NCBI RefSeq assembly: GCF_954871325.1
Contig: NC_088779.1
Location: 24,972,869-25,036,868 of the forward strand
Source: Gordionus sp. m RMFG-2023
Taxonomy: Eukaryota; Nematomorpha; Gordioida; Chordodea; Parachordodidae
DNA: 64,000 nt
Direction: 5' to 3'
In this document: one piece after another, positions 1-10,872 of the stretch
Layout of the letters: each line of letters starts with the position of its first letter
How positions within the stretch are numbered: the first letter of the stretch is position 1
The notes under the pieces: generated by a model
Told to the model about the DNA's origin: nothing
Databases searched by the model: none
The model's input: only the letters and a program-made list of their open reading frames with translations
Translations under genes and position numbers: made by a program

Positions 1-47
1 ATCGTGTCATTTTTTAAATTATTTTAAATCTTAAATGTTATTCTAGC

Positions 48-314
48 ATGAAATTAAGAGGCAATTATACTTTATTGTTTACTATATTTTTAATCCTGCC
101 ATATGATTGTGCCTTTATCGATAGGGGCAACCCTCAACGTTTGGTTAAGGAGGAAAAGAGTATAAGTTTATTACTTTCTGACAGCCAGAGCCCGATGCTC
201 ACTAACTGCTTTGTGAACGGAAAACATTGTTGCGAAACTTTCAGATGTTATGACGGAAGAACGAAATGTGCTTGTTATGGTAGCCATTGTGGATGCTATA
301 CCAAACGTGATTAA
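48..314 (+). CDS. Small secreted cysteine-rich peptide, terminal exon
   Basis: An 88-residue protein starts two bases after a good splice acceptor (TTATTCTAG ending at 46), so the 5' UTR is probably on an upstream exon outside the window. Residues 1-22 form a signal peptide: Lys/Arg near the start, then a Leu/Ile/Phe core. A polar propeptide-like stretch (about 24-50) follows, then a compact C-terminal domain with eight cysteines spaced C-x6-CC-x4-C-x6-C-x-C-x4-C-x-C. The adjacent CC pair and two C-x-C pairs recall inhibitor-cystine-knot-like secreted peptides, which include hormones, antimicrobial peptides and toxins; I cannot choose among these. The reading frame is whole. AATAAA-like signals occur at about 340 and 484. 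The secreted cysteine-rich nature is well supported; the function is unknown. Confidence 0.6.
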   Translation: MKLRGNYTLLFTIFLILPYDCAFIDRGNPQRLVKEEKSISLLLSDSQSPMLTNCFVNGKHCCETFRCYDGRTKCACYGSHCGCYTKRD

Positions 315-2010
315 AAAAACTATTTAATTGGAGAAGGAAAATAAATCAATTCGATATGAATGATTTTATAAATTACATCACATGTTCTTTTATTACTATA
401 ATTATGTTCTTATTATTTTATTAATATTCTTAAAATAGGTTTAAATGTTTGATAAATATGATCTAAAAGGTTTGAATTGATTAAATAAAAAATAATGTTT
501 TATATATTAAGCTGCACTAATAATATTATTTTGTACTTTATTGTGATTGTAATTGTAAAGGACTTATATTTGGAAGAATACCTCAAAACTGATAAAATTA
601 AACTCTAAAGAAAATATAAGCAATTAAACCGTCGCTCAAATTGTTTTTCAACACCATAGATAACCCTCCCGTACACGACCACAAGTAAGAGTCTAGAAAG
701 AAATTGTTAAGTTATTTTTCATTAAATCTGAAAAAGGTTGCATTTAAGCCAACTCTTACTCACTTAATAGCCAATAAGTAGCGAATTACTCGTAAAACAT
801 TTCGCGCTTACAATTTAAAAATTTAGCAAATTATTATTGCATAGGTTGTTTTTCTATTGATGCATTCTCAATATATTCATTAGTTCGCGGTAATGCTCTC
901 TCGATAATAACTGCGCAAATACATTCTCCTGAAAATTTGCTATAATGGGATTACGATAAAGGTTTAGCTAAAAATAATCGTCGTGGCTTTAGTTTCGCGA
1001 TAAAATATTCAAATAAATGTTTCGCTATAATGTATTCGCTCTAAAGTGTTACCCATTCCGGTTTGGCCGAAATGAATTCGCAATATTGTATTCAGTGTAA
1101 ATGTTTTGCGAAAAATAATTCGCGGAAAGGATTTGGCGATATTATATTCGTTCTAAAATATTTTGGTATAAACGACATTCTCGGTAAAAAAAAATTTGCT
1201 AAAGTGTTTTGCGATAAAAGTTTCGCTGAATTGACCTGATACGAATTTGTATAATTATAGAAACATTACTAGAGGTTTGATAAGGTTTGATAAACTTAAA
1301 TATAGCTGCTTATAAAATTTTAAAGCAAAAAAGAATTGCAAAAAAAATTTATTTTAAACTTTAATTTTATTTTAAAAATTATCATTGAGTTTATTATTAA
1401 AAACGAATTTAAAACATAGGTCACACAAAAAACAATTATAGGTAAAATATAGCTCATATACATATAATAAAATTTAAAACAAATAACTGGATGAAATTTT
1501 AAAAACAATTAAGAGATCAGTTTATTTGCATTTTTTATGGAAACATAAGTAGAAATGTAATTATTCTGATGAATAGCCATCGTAATGGCTTGTTTGAAAT
1601 AGAAGGCTTCATTAAGATTGCCACTTATTTGTCTTAATTTTCTCCCTAATAATATCATAAATTTAAGAAATTATCAAGATTATTGATGACGGGTAGGATT
1701 AAAATTACGTTATCTGAATATTTATTTATTTTTAAAATTTCTGCTGAATAAAGTGCTGAAGCATTTCTGCTGGAACGCGGCATTAAATCGATGTATGTGT
1801 AATCCCAAGTTACTGGAAGACCAGAAGACCAAGGTATTAGGCTTATGTCATCAGGTCTTCTATTGTTGCTTGGGCATAAGCGATTAAACTCTTTTTTTTC
1901 TCTTGGGAATTTTAAAAGATAGAAATTACTAAATTTGAAATTAAATTTAGCTGTAATAATAATAATAATAATAACTTAAAACAATTGATATTATTACATT
2001 TTTACATAAG
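315..2010. other. Gene-free AT-rich spacer
   Basis: No convincing coding sequence was seen here. The first part is 3' UTR and flank of the peptide gene. The only structure is the degenerate TTCGC-rich array near 930-1235, listed separately. The small ORFs are low-complexity and lack splice or start context. Confidence 0.5.
930..1235. repeat. Degenerate array of TTCGC-containing units
   Basis: The words TTCGC/GCGAA, ATAATGTATTC and TAAAGTGTT recur at roughly 20-30 base spacing, for example TTTCGCGATAAAATATTC, then GTTTCGCTATAATGTATTCG, then TTTTGCGAAAAATAATTCGC. The units are diverged and not exactly periodic, as in an old minisatellite. CG dinucleotides are locally far denser than in the surrounding DNA. 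No coding reading was found. Confidence 0.45.
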
Positions 2011-2238
2011 ATCCCAGAATTGAGGCAAAAAAACGAAAGTCATCATCATGATCATCACCATCACAAGACAGAAGAATCCAACGATATTGATAATGTAAAT
2101 TTTCGCGGGATCACGGGCCAAGCATCAAACCAGCTCAAAGTCAAGCAAGAACTCAAATATTTTATCGTTCAAATGGGCGGTATTACAACTGGTGTCACTA
2201 TCATGTTACTCATAGCCCTATACGAAGAAGATATTAAA
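2011..2238 (+). CDS. Isolated exon, Na+/K+-ATPase-like P-type ATPase (M3 region)
   Basis: An open segment of 76 codons lies between an acceptor (TTTACATAAG ending at 2010) and a donor (GTATAT at 2239), with phase 0 at both ends. It begins IPELRQKNE, has a run of seven histidines broken by one Asp, then a part ending in a hydrophobic helix. The string GQASNQLKVKQELKYFI followed by GGITTGVTIMLLIAL resembles the segment of type IIC P-type ATPases where an ATLASG motif leads to a KEIEHFI motif and the third membrane helix. The match is by eye and distant. No neighbouring exon (M4 with PEGL, or the phosphorylation DKTG site) was found nearby, so this is either an exon with very long introns or a stranded pseudo-exon. 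The His cluster is unusual. Confidence 0.35.
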
Positions 2239-3082
2239 GTATATATAATATATGATTTATTCAAATAGTCTAAACTATTAATCTATATTTTTGTTATTGT
2301 TCAAAATAGTAAACAAATTTGTCTGGGCTCATGTTATTAGTAATCTACCCTACAACTTATTTCTATGATATAAAAATTAATTATATAAGTTGAAGCTTTA
2401 ACCAATTTTTGATTTCTAAAGAATTTCAAATGTATATTTTTTTAATAGTATCAATCCCTTATTAGTATTATTATAAATATTATAATTTCCTACATTATCT
2501 ATTAATATAATATCAATAAAAAACACTATTATATTTTATTATTTTGAAAAATTACAAAAAATATTAAACAGCGGCTGATATCCTAGCGACACGAATAATA
2601 TCGTTCATTCAAATCAAAAAATCATACTGGTGAACTATAATTCTGCAAATATTCTCTAATAGAAAAAAAACTACTAGATTTACGAATTACTCAACAAACA
2701 TAATGATTTATAATTCCTCAAAACTTTTATATACATATTTTAATTTATACAAATTTTTAAAGTTGTACATAGTAAATTTTTATATACTCTTTTACACACA
2801 ACAAAGCACGTTTATTTAATATTTTTGATATATATATAATTATGACAATAATTATTATTCTAAAATAAAAAGATTTTTTTTCATCTTTATTTAATCATAT
2901 TTCTTATCAATAGGCTTAACTACCCAATTCTTTACTTTTCAAAATCTTGGTTGTTTATAAAGTTTGAAAATAATAAATAAATGCCTGTCTATAAATGGTT
3001 AATGTTAGATATAACCAATGACAGATATAATAATACCTAGACTGACGATTAATTCATTAAAAGTGTACATCAATTCAAATTA

Positions 3083-3262
3083 GCCGGAGACGCCATCTTG
3101 GTTACACTAATCATTATTAAAATTTTAAACGAGAGCCTAATTTATTCCTATATCTAATTACCGGATAATCGAGATAATAAGGAAGCAAGTTATCAATTTA
3201 ATAGTAGTTTTTAACATGAAAATGATTACTATATGTGTTTCCAAAATGGCGGGTCCAGCTGA
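3083..3262. mobile_element. Short inverted-repeat element (MITE)
   Basis: The left end reads AGCCGGAGACGCCATCTTGG and the right end, reverse-complemented, reads AGCTGGACCCGCCATTTTGG. The arms enclose about 130 bases of AT-rich non-coding DNA. I could not fix a target duplication, so the superfamily is open; ends of this style occur in Tc1/mariner-type MITEs. Confidence 0.45.
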
Positions 3263-3631
3263 TTTACTTTAAACGACTCTTAAAAATGCATTTTAATGAA
3301 TGAATTATCAATTTAGATATTATTATACGTCATTGGATATAACATGGTCAACATATGGCAATTACAAAACAACGACCAATTTAAAAAAAAAGAGTAATAA
3401 GACATTTATTTTATGTTACATATTAATGGGATCACATGGTTGAGCCCGATCTACTATATATCATCCACTTAGTTGGCTTCAGAAAAGAAACATGGTCCTT
3501 ACGGGATTCAAATGGATTGAGATGCACGCATTCATCAGACTAGGTCAGAGAGAATCTTCGATTTTAATTATTTTTTAAATATAAATTAACAAGTGTTACC
3601 TCGATCCTATCAAAATTTTGTTCGTTCAATA

Positions 3632-4030
3632 CAGTGGCGTAGCTAGGAATTTTCCTTAGAGGGGGTCCATACATATAAAAGCCTGGGGGCTTCGCCCCCC
3701 AGACCCCATTCAACGGGCCTTCGGCTGGGTTTATTTTACAAATCATAACCATATCTTCGATAATATATAATAAATATATTTTTAATCAATAATTTGTTTT
3801 ATAATTTAGTAGATTATTCTCAATGACTTTATAATAATACTATCCAGAATAATTTCAATAGTAATATAATATTCTTCCACAAACATCAAAACCAGAAAAA
3901 TATAAATATTATTGGTATTTATTTGATATAAAGTCACCACTTATAAGTCTTTTGAACGTATGATCTAAAAATAAATTTTTGCTCTGGGAGGGGTCCAAAC
4001 CCGAAAACCACCCCCGTAGCTACGCCACTG
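3632..4030. mobile_element. hAT MITE, CAGTGGCGTAGCTA family
   Basis: Terminal inverted repeats start CAGTGGCGTAGCTA at both ends. The 8-bp target duplication GTTCAATA flanks the element exactly (3624-3631 and 4031-4038). The 399-base body has a GC-rich hairpin near the left end (CTGGGGGCTTCGCCCCCCAG) and no coding capacity. The perfect duplication points to a fairly recent insertion. Confidence 0.9.
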
Positions 4031-5316
4031 GTTCAATATCACACCATATTATATCTAACATTTACCTCTATAAATAAATTTAAAATGAAGCTAAACATGG
4101 CCTAAATATGATAAAAAAATAATTAACATTAAGATGTTATATTATATTTGTATCGGAAACGTACTCAAATTTTATGAGTCTTATTCTTTGAAGCTCTTCC
4201 AGAAACGAATAATGGTATATTTTGTTCGATTTTAAATTTCAACTGATAATTAATATACATTTATATAGTTTTAGAAAAAAATTTATATAAAGATTTTTTA
4301 TTTAAATATTTTTACTTCAAAATGCATACAAAAAGCATGCATATAAAAAAGAAGTTAATGACGATAATATTTCTTTAGGTCATATTGGACCCATTACCAC
4401 ATATCAGGTTAGATTTATATATTGCTATGCATAGGAGTAGCCGGAGAAGGGACAAAGGTCTGCTTCAGAAATATGTCACTTACTCCCCACCCACTGTCCC
4501 CAAAAAATGTATGCATATATCTTTAACAAGAATTTAAAAAAAGAAGGTAAAAGTTAATAATTTTTATACTAAAACTATATAATTTATATTTTTTGGAAGA
4601 AACATTTATATATATATATATATAAAGTGATAAACCAAAAATATTATTTAGAAATGAAATGTAAGTCAAAGGCATATCATAAGAAAAATGTGACTTTTAA
4701 TGTGTCCTTATAATGATTAAATAATATAATATATAAAATTTAATTTTACATGAAGTGTAAATATATCCAGACAGCTTGTTTTTGATATCATTTTTTCCTA
4801 AGTTGCTTTTATATGAATTAACTTATAAAAATATTTTCTGGCCAGGGGTGGACTGACGACGATACGGCCTTATGGGCATTTTTTATAGCGGCCTCATTTT
4901 TATGGGGGCTTCGCCCTCATTCCCCCATCTTGTGGGCCCTTGGCCCGCTTTTGCACGGTCTTAGACCTCATAAATGGCTTCTTATAATTACATGATTTTT
5001 ATTACTTTTTATTATTTTATTTTAAAAAATTGCGTATCTAAACATATTCATTGCCTATATTAATGTTAATTGCACATATATATTTTATATTAGATTTACA
5101 ACGCTATTGCACTATAAAATCAAATCATACATCACTTAAATATAAAATAATACATACTCAATATATCAAATCAATTATTAACACATATAATATTATTGCA
5201 ATTATACAATATTGCACAGAGAATAAAATTACTGCACTTATAAAATTAGGCACCGATCATATTGTTAATAGATATTAATAAGATTCAAATAAAAGAATTA
5301 AGATAATATATAATTT

Positions 5317-6367
5317 TTACGTTAATAAATCTATAATTAACTTTGACTCTTTGCACAAATAAACAAGAATATCTTCAAGTTCAATCTGCGCTGATAGTTC
5401 TCGTTCAACTGACATATTCATATGCCAAAAATAAATTGGTGTATGCACTTGTGTGAATATTGATCTTTTAAGAATTTCGTACACGCATATTAAACACTTG
5501 TTATATTTATTATCACACTCTGTCTGAGTTATTATCATATTATTATATTTTATCTTCATAATTTGACTCCTCACTTGTAAATACGATATATTTAATTCTG
5601 CTATTAAATCTTTGAACACACTGGCAAATGAACACAATTCGTTATGTAATTTAACACTCAATATATATGGCAAATGTGCCAGTTTTCCAAGATTTTCAGA
5701 AATAGTTTTACATTTATTTCATCTTCATCAAAATGTCTTGGATGCAAATATTTCCCATTCAAAATAATCAAAAAGCCGTTCTGACAAGCTGTTTATAATT
5801 TGATCAATTATAGGACGAAATACTTCGAATCTATAAAGGTCAATCGATTCTTGAGGAAGTTCATCTTGTCCTTCATCCTTATATATTCTCTTCACTCGTC
5901 CTATTCAATTTTTTGGCAGAGCATTCTGTACCCAAATATTCTCCGGAAGCTTTAAATATGAAAGTGTTTTATTTAAATTAGAAGCCATTTTTATTGTTTA
6001 TATTTGAATCGTTGTAATAGTTATCGATGATACAGAAGACTTGGCATCTTCTATCATTTTCCATGCTGATAAAATATTTAAATTTTTAGTTTGAAGATTT
6101 AATACTTAGAGTCTTAAATTTACATAATTATCGAGTTTTTGCCTCAATTGATTTATTATTTATTATAAATTGAAGTGCGTTTATCGTTATTGGGAGCAAG
6201 GTCTTTTTGACATATATCCATCTAAGGGCTTTTTTACGTGCCCACCACCTTATCTCACTTATTTTTTGCAGCCTTCTCAACTTATTTTGGTCAGATGAAT
6301 TATTGTGTTTCACCCAAGCATCCATCCTTTTATATAATACATCGACCTGCGTTTTATTTAATTTCAA
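5317..6367 (-). pseudogene. hAT transposase remnant of the outer element
   Basis: Two open pieces on the minus strand look like parts of one hAT transposase. The upstream piece (6128-6367) has SEIRWWARKKALRWIY, resembling the conserved TRW-x-x-R motif of DUF4371/hAT transposases. The stretch around 5697-5990 can be read as RPIIDQIINSLSERL, typical of hAT mid-regions, and 5317-5673 continues with a hydrophobic helical part. The frame is not continuous and the N-terminal zinc finger is absent, so it is non-functional. Confidence 0.6.
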
Positions 6368-6714
6368 TGAATTAAGAACAAGAAATGTTGGCTATATTAT
6401 TTCTACAATAAATCAATGTATAAAAATATAATTTAATAAATTAATTAAAACTTAGCGTTCACTCTACACAAACAGAAGCGTTTTCACCAGTGGCGTCGCT
6501 AGGGGGGGGGCGCAGGGGCTCGAGCCCCCTGAAAAGTTTGAATAGCTCCCTGAAGCAAAATTTTTTTTTTAATGGCTCCTTAATATCCCCTTGAACTAAA
6601 AATAAATGTTTTGATTGCCCTCTGAATAATTTCTTTTAAAATTCTATTGAGTAATATATAGATTTAATTTTATTAAAAAATTAATAAGACTATCTTAATT
6701 TTTATTAAATGAAT

Positions 6715-7154
6715 CAGAGTTGTACATTTGCTCAAAATAAAAAGAACAAAGATCATCTAGATCTTTGAAGATCGTAAAATTTGAAGATCTTTTATTTTTT
6801 AAAAATTTTGTGTAACGATCTTCAAAGATCGCTGCGATCAACGATCTTCAAAGATCTTCATGATATTTATTTTTTTACCCCTTTATTAAAAACCCAGATG
6901 TTTTTCAATTTTATTATTATAATATTTCTTTTATGTTTTATACCTCTCCTCCTGCCTTGATGAAAATTGAAAAACATCTGGGCTTTTAATAAAGGGGTAA
7001 AAAAATAAATATCATGAAGATCTTTGAAGATCGTTACACAAAATTTTTAAAAAATAAAAGATCTTCAAATTTTACGATCTTCAAAGATCTTGCTCAAATT
7101 TTTGAGCTAGATCTCGCTCAAAAATCTTCAAAGAAGATCTTTTGTACAACTCTG
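6715..7154. mobile_element. Near-perfect palindromic hAT MITE, CAGAGTTGTACA family
   Basis: The whole 440 bases fold back on themselves. The ends are CAGAGTTGTACA and TGTACAACTCTG, flanked by a perfect 8-bp duplication AAATGAAT (6707-6714 and 7155-7162). The arms contain several copies of AGATCTTTGAAGATC-type words, each itself a small palindrome. The loop is a short AT-rich stretch near 6915-6955. Arm similarity of about 200 bases implies a recent origin or ongoing homogenisation. Confidence 0.9.
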
Positions 7155-8304
7155 AAATGAATACTATTTTAATTATTAGATTAGATTATTACATATAAAT
7201 TATACTATGTCAGCTTGTAATCAAATTCTATATTAAAAATATAACAATATCAATCACTAAATATTAATTTAGCATTAACAGTTGAAGCTTAATTGACTTT
7301 TATTATTTAAACTATTATATAACCCTAATTAAATAAATATAATCATTTATTAATTGAAAATTAATAATTTAATATTTTAGCCGAGTTCAAAATCACTAAT
7401 CAACTATATTATTGATTTTTAAATTATCATGTCTCTTCCTAAAATTATTTTCAAGGTCCAAATCCAAATAAGTATAAGAGATTTATTTATAAAAAGTAAG
7501 TAGACATAGAATTTATAATCCTCTATTATATATAATTTTTTATAAAATATTAGGTAAAATGCCACTTTTACAGACGTATCTGACATTTATATATTATATT
7601 ACAGTTAATATTTCTAAAATTTTACTAATAAATGCTTTTGATAATAAATATAAGTAACAATTTGTTTACAAATATTTAACGCCATCTATTTATTTACAAT
7701 ATATTTATATTTAAATGTATTATTATTCATCCCAGTCCCACAATGTATGTAAATATCTTTTTACGTCTTTTTAGGAAAGATATTTTTTTCTTCTTCGTAA
7801 TATAGATTTGAGTTAAATTTTTAATACGGATATATTTTTAATATCATTATAAACTACTATTATTTTAAGATATAATATACCAACTAGAGATGGTGCGACA
7901 ATAATATATAAAATCTTAATTGCTTTCAGGATATCGCTCTACTTCTTATTTTGTAGTTACAAAATGTTTCATTTCTAATATGGCATTTTTGACGTGTAAA
8001 TAACTCAAGGCTTCAATATATTTGCATAATTTCTTCTAAAGGTTTTTAGTGTTTTTGTTTTATCAATTTATCTATGGGTTACCATCGTGAGTGTCATGGC
8101 TAGGACTGCAAGTTAACCAGCATCTATTATTTGTGTGGCTATGTAATTTCAGATTGTTACTAAAGCTGCTGAGAGCATATGATCGCATATTTTAGATAAG
8201 CAATAATGGTCAACTTTGTAGTCGCTTATATATCATTAAAAATGGAAGATAATCTTTTAGAAATTTAATATTATACAATAATTTCTCGATTACTTATCTA
8301 GCTA

Positions 8305-8925
8305 CAGCGTCTACATGAGCGGGAGGGGTAGGAACAGTTTGCATCCTATTTTTTTGAGTGGGTATGGGGTAAGCTTCTTTAGTTGGGGTAGGATAAATTT
8401 TTTTGGGGGTTATCTATTAAATTTTAAGATCATTGTAAATAATGGAAGTTTTAATTGAATTTATTATCTAAAAAATAAATTATTTATATTCATAAAATAT
8501 CGATAGTTGGTAGTAGAGGTAGATTAATTTAAGTTATTTTTTATAAATTCTTTGAAAAGAGTATCAATAAATAAATAGGTGAAAATAATGATAAAGAGAC
8601 ATCGCCGCCGAAGGCGGCGGGGATTTTTTAGAGGGGTAGGCAAAGGTTTTTGAATGGGGTTTGCATCCAGTAGTGTTGTTAAACGGCTCGATTTTAGCCG
8701 ATTTTTAAAAACGGCTAACTCAAAATTATAGCCAGGAAAATATTGCCTAATTGTCGAGATTTCGCCAATAGATGTTCAATACTATGTGCCATCTATGAGC
8801 AAAATCTCTAAGCTTGCATAATATTTTTCTGGATAAATTATTGAGTTAGCCGTTTTAAAAATCGGCTCGAATTGAGCCATTTAACAACACTAGCATCCAG
8901 TGAAAATCCTGTCATGTAGACGCTG
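8305..8925. mobile_element. Third-level MITE, CAGCGTCTACATGA family
   Basis: The 14-base terminal inverted repeats CAGCGTCTACATGA are identical at both ends. The flanks TCTAGCTA and TCTAGTCC share the first five bases only, so the target duplication is decayed or uncertain. The body includes a strong GC hairpin near 8605 (CGCCGCCGAAGGCGGCG). It is interrupted by the MITE at 8671-8892. Confidence 0.65.
8671..8892. mobile_element. Fourth-level hAT MITE, TAGTGTTGTTAA family
   Basis: The ends read TAGTGTTGTTAAACGGCTCG and its near inverse. A perfect 8-bp duplication GCATCCAG lies on both sides (8663-8670 and 8893-8900). The arms carry a second inverted motif, AACGGCTAACTCAA. It is the best preserved copy of a family with further copies at 13282, 50022, 57858 and 63541. 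Confidence 0.9.
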
Positions 8926-9741
8926 TCTAGTCCATCATGTCATCTAAGAGGAAGCTCTATCCACCATATAGTTTTATGATTTGGATTGGTCATTTATATT
9001 CTCTTCTTCAAGAATTGTTGATTTGGTAAGGTCTATAAATTATTTCTTATTAGTCCATTCTATAAAACATTGTCTTAAATTATAATATAGAGCTATATTA
9101 GTTTCATGACCTTTCGTCAATGTAAGTTGCTAAGATTATATTATATTATCTAGTTTTCAAAAACCATTATCAATTGAGACATATATATATATTAATTAAC
9201 CTTTTTTTATCATTTATAATTCTTTAGACGCAAAATTTTTTTATATCAACAATCGAAAATATTTTATACTGTAATAAATACATTTTGTATTAAAAAATAT
9301 TATTTTTAGAAATGTCTTGTATTATTTTAATGATTTATATGCTAATTTATTTTGCATGCAAAATATAATAAATGACATTCAGAATAATTATTTAGAGTTA
9401 CATAAAAATTTGAGCCCCCTGAGATTGTAAAGGATAGCGACGCCCTTGGTTTTTAATTCATTTGAACACGTGGTAATAAAGTATAGCTACAGTTATTGAT
9501 ATTTTATGCATTAAATATAGTAAACGACATGATAATTCTCAAGGAATGTGATAATCAAATAATAGAGTATTATTAAAAATAATTAAATGATATGAGATAA
9601 TAATGTAAACATAATAATATTCTTTTTTTCTAATCGGCCTATTTTTTGTTATTTTTCTCTGGGTCTCAATTGACATTTTCTCGTGGCCTTGTAGGCAAAA
9701 TACCCACCTGGTCTTATGGCCAGTCCGTTCCTGTTTCTGGC

Positions 9742-10872
9742 TATATGTAGGCCAAGGAAACCCAGTCAAAAGATTCCCAAAGTCCTAGAAAAAGGGATCT
9801 GAGCGCGAAACCCCCAAAATTTTTAAATCACTCCATTAGGTAAACCTGGTTGAGCTATGTTGTTAAAGATACTTGTTTCTTAGATAAAGGCATTCGTTGT
9901 GGTCTCCTGTTTAGGCGAGACATTCATATTACGACCCAAGATTTTCAACTATTCAAAGCTGGTCGAAAATTGCCTGAAATGTATAAAGAAATGTATAAAA
10001 ATGAAAGAATATTATTTAATAAATTTCTGTTTATATAATGTAGTTGGTAAGCAAAAGGCTATATTATATAGATTTTCAATATAAAAAAAATATACGTATA
10101 TTAATTGCAAATTAAACTATGAACACCTTATTAGATTTATATTCCATGGCTGCTAATTTTTCAAGAAATATTTTATTTTAAAAAATGGGTAATTATTATT
10201 TAAAAATTAATAATAATATAAATCATTATCTAAAAATGATTTTTATAAATTTTGATTATAAACTTTTATTTGGGCTATAAGACTTTAATTCAAGAAGGCA
10301 ATCTAGAATATTTTTTAAAAAACTCGCGTTTAGACTGGATTAAAGGTTTTGGATAATATTCTATACTACTCACATGAGAATATAGTTAGACAGGAAAAGA
10401 AGACTAATATTACACAACTTCTTTTTTAGATTAGTTTGAAATTGATAATGCTTTTTTTTTATACAAGGCAAAAAAGTGTATTTATATTTTATTTTTTATT
10501 GGTGGAACAGATATATTAGAGTAACTTAAACTTAAAGTGTTTAAAAATTACACTTTTTCCTCTCGTGAAATATTTTTTCCCCCTCATGAGTGATGCACTT
10601 TTCTCTCTAGTGACTGATAAGGGTATTTTAAGATTCAATGTAATAAAATACAAATAAACTGTTGAGATAACTTGAATTTCAAAAATACATAATATCCTAA
10701 AATATAACATATGATTATTGTTGTATAACCAGCGATCCTTTTGTAAAGAAATTTTTTTTTAAAGCATAGCAAGATTTTTTTATTTTATATCTATTTTAAA
10801 TAAAATGTGAACTACGAAATAATTGGCTATATTAAACATTGAATTTCTTATCTATTTATTCACAATAAATTA
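9742..10872. other. Upstream region of the JIP gene
   Basis: AT-rich DNA with no certain coding exon. A 62-codon open stretch at 9850-10038 is noted under rejected items. The promoter of the JIP gene should lie here or on the far side of the transposon block, but I see no diagnostic core element among the many TATA-like words. Confidence 0.35.

Larger units (their letters stand above)
6488..9448. mobile_element. Second-level hAT-like element inside 4843-9733
   Basis: The left end begins CAGTGGCGTCGCTAGG and the reverse-complemented right end begins CAAGGGCGTCGCTATCC. Both ends continue into a shared GGGGCTC/CCCCCTGA block. Candidate target duplications GTTTTCAC (6480-6487) and GTTTTTAA (9449-9456) agree at 5 of 8 positions, so this insertion is old or the call is approximate. 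No transposase was recognised inside. Two younger elements (6715-7154 and 8305-8925) sit within it. The termini are related to those of the 3632-4030 MITE. Confidence 0.65.
4843..9733 (-). mobile_element. Outer hAT transposon carrying nested insertions
   Basis: The left end begins CAGGGGTGGACTGAC and the reverse-complemented right end begins CAGGAACGGACTGGCCATAA, a terminal repeat style common in animal hAT elements. The 8-bp duplication TTTCTGGC is perfect (4835-4842 and 9734-9741). Transposase remnants run on the minus strand between about 6367 and 5317. The element was later interrupted at about 6488 by another hAT-like element, which explains much of its 4.9 kb. Only about 1.9 kb belongs to the outer element itself, so it is internally deleted or decayed as well. 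Confidence 0.85.

Noticed and set aside
9850-10038. 62-codon open stretch upstream of JIP (contains IRCGLLFRRDIHITTQ)
   Set aside because: Composition is somewhat protein-like, but there is no ATG, no convincing splice sites and no family match; it might be a stray exon or repeat fragment.
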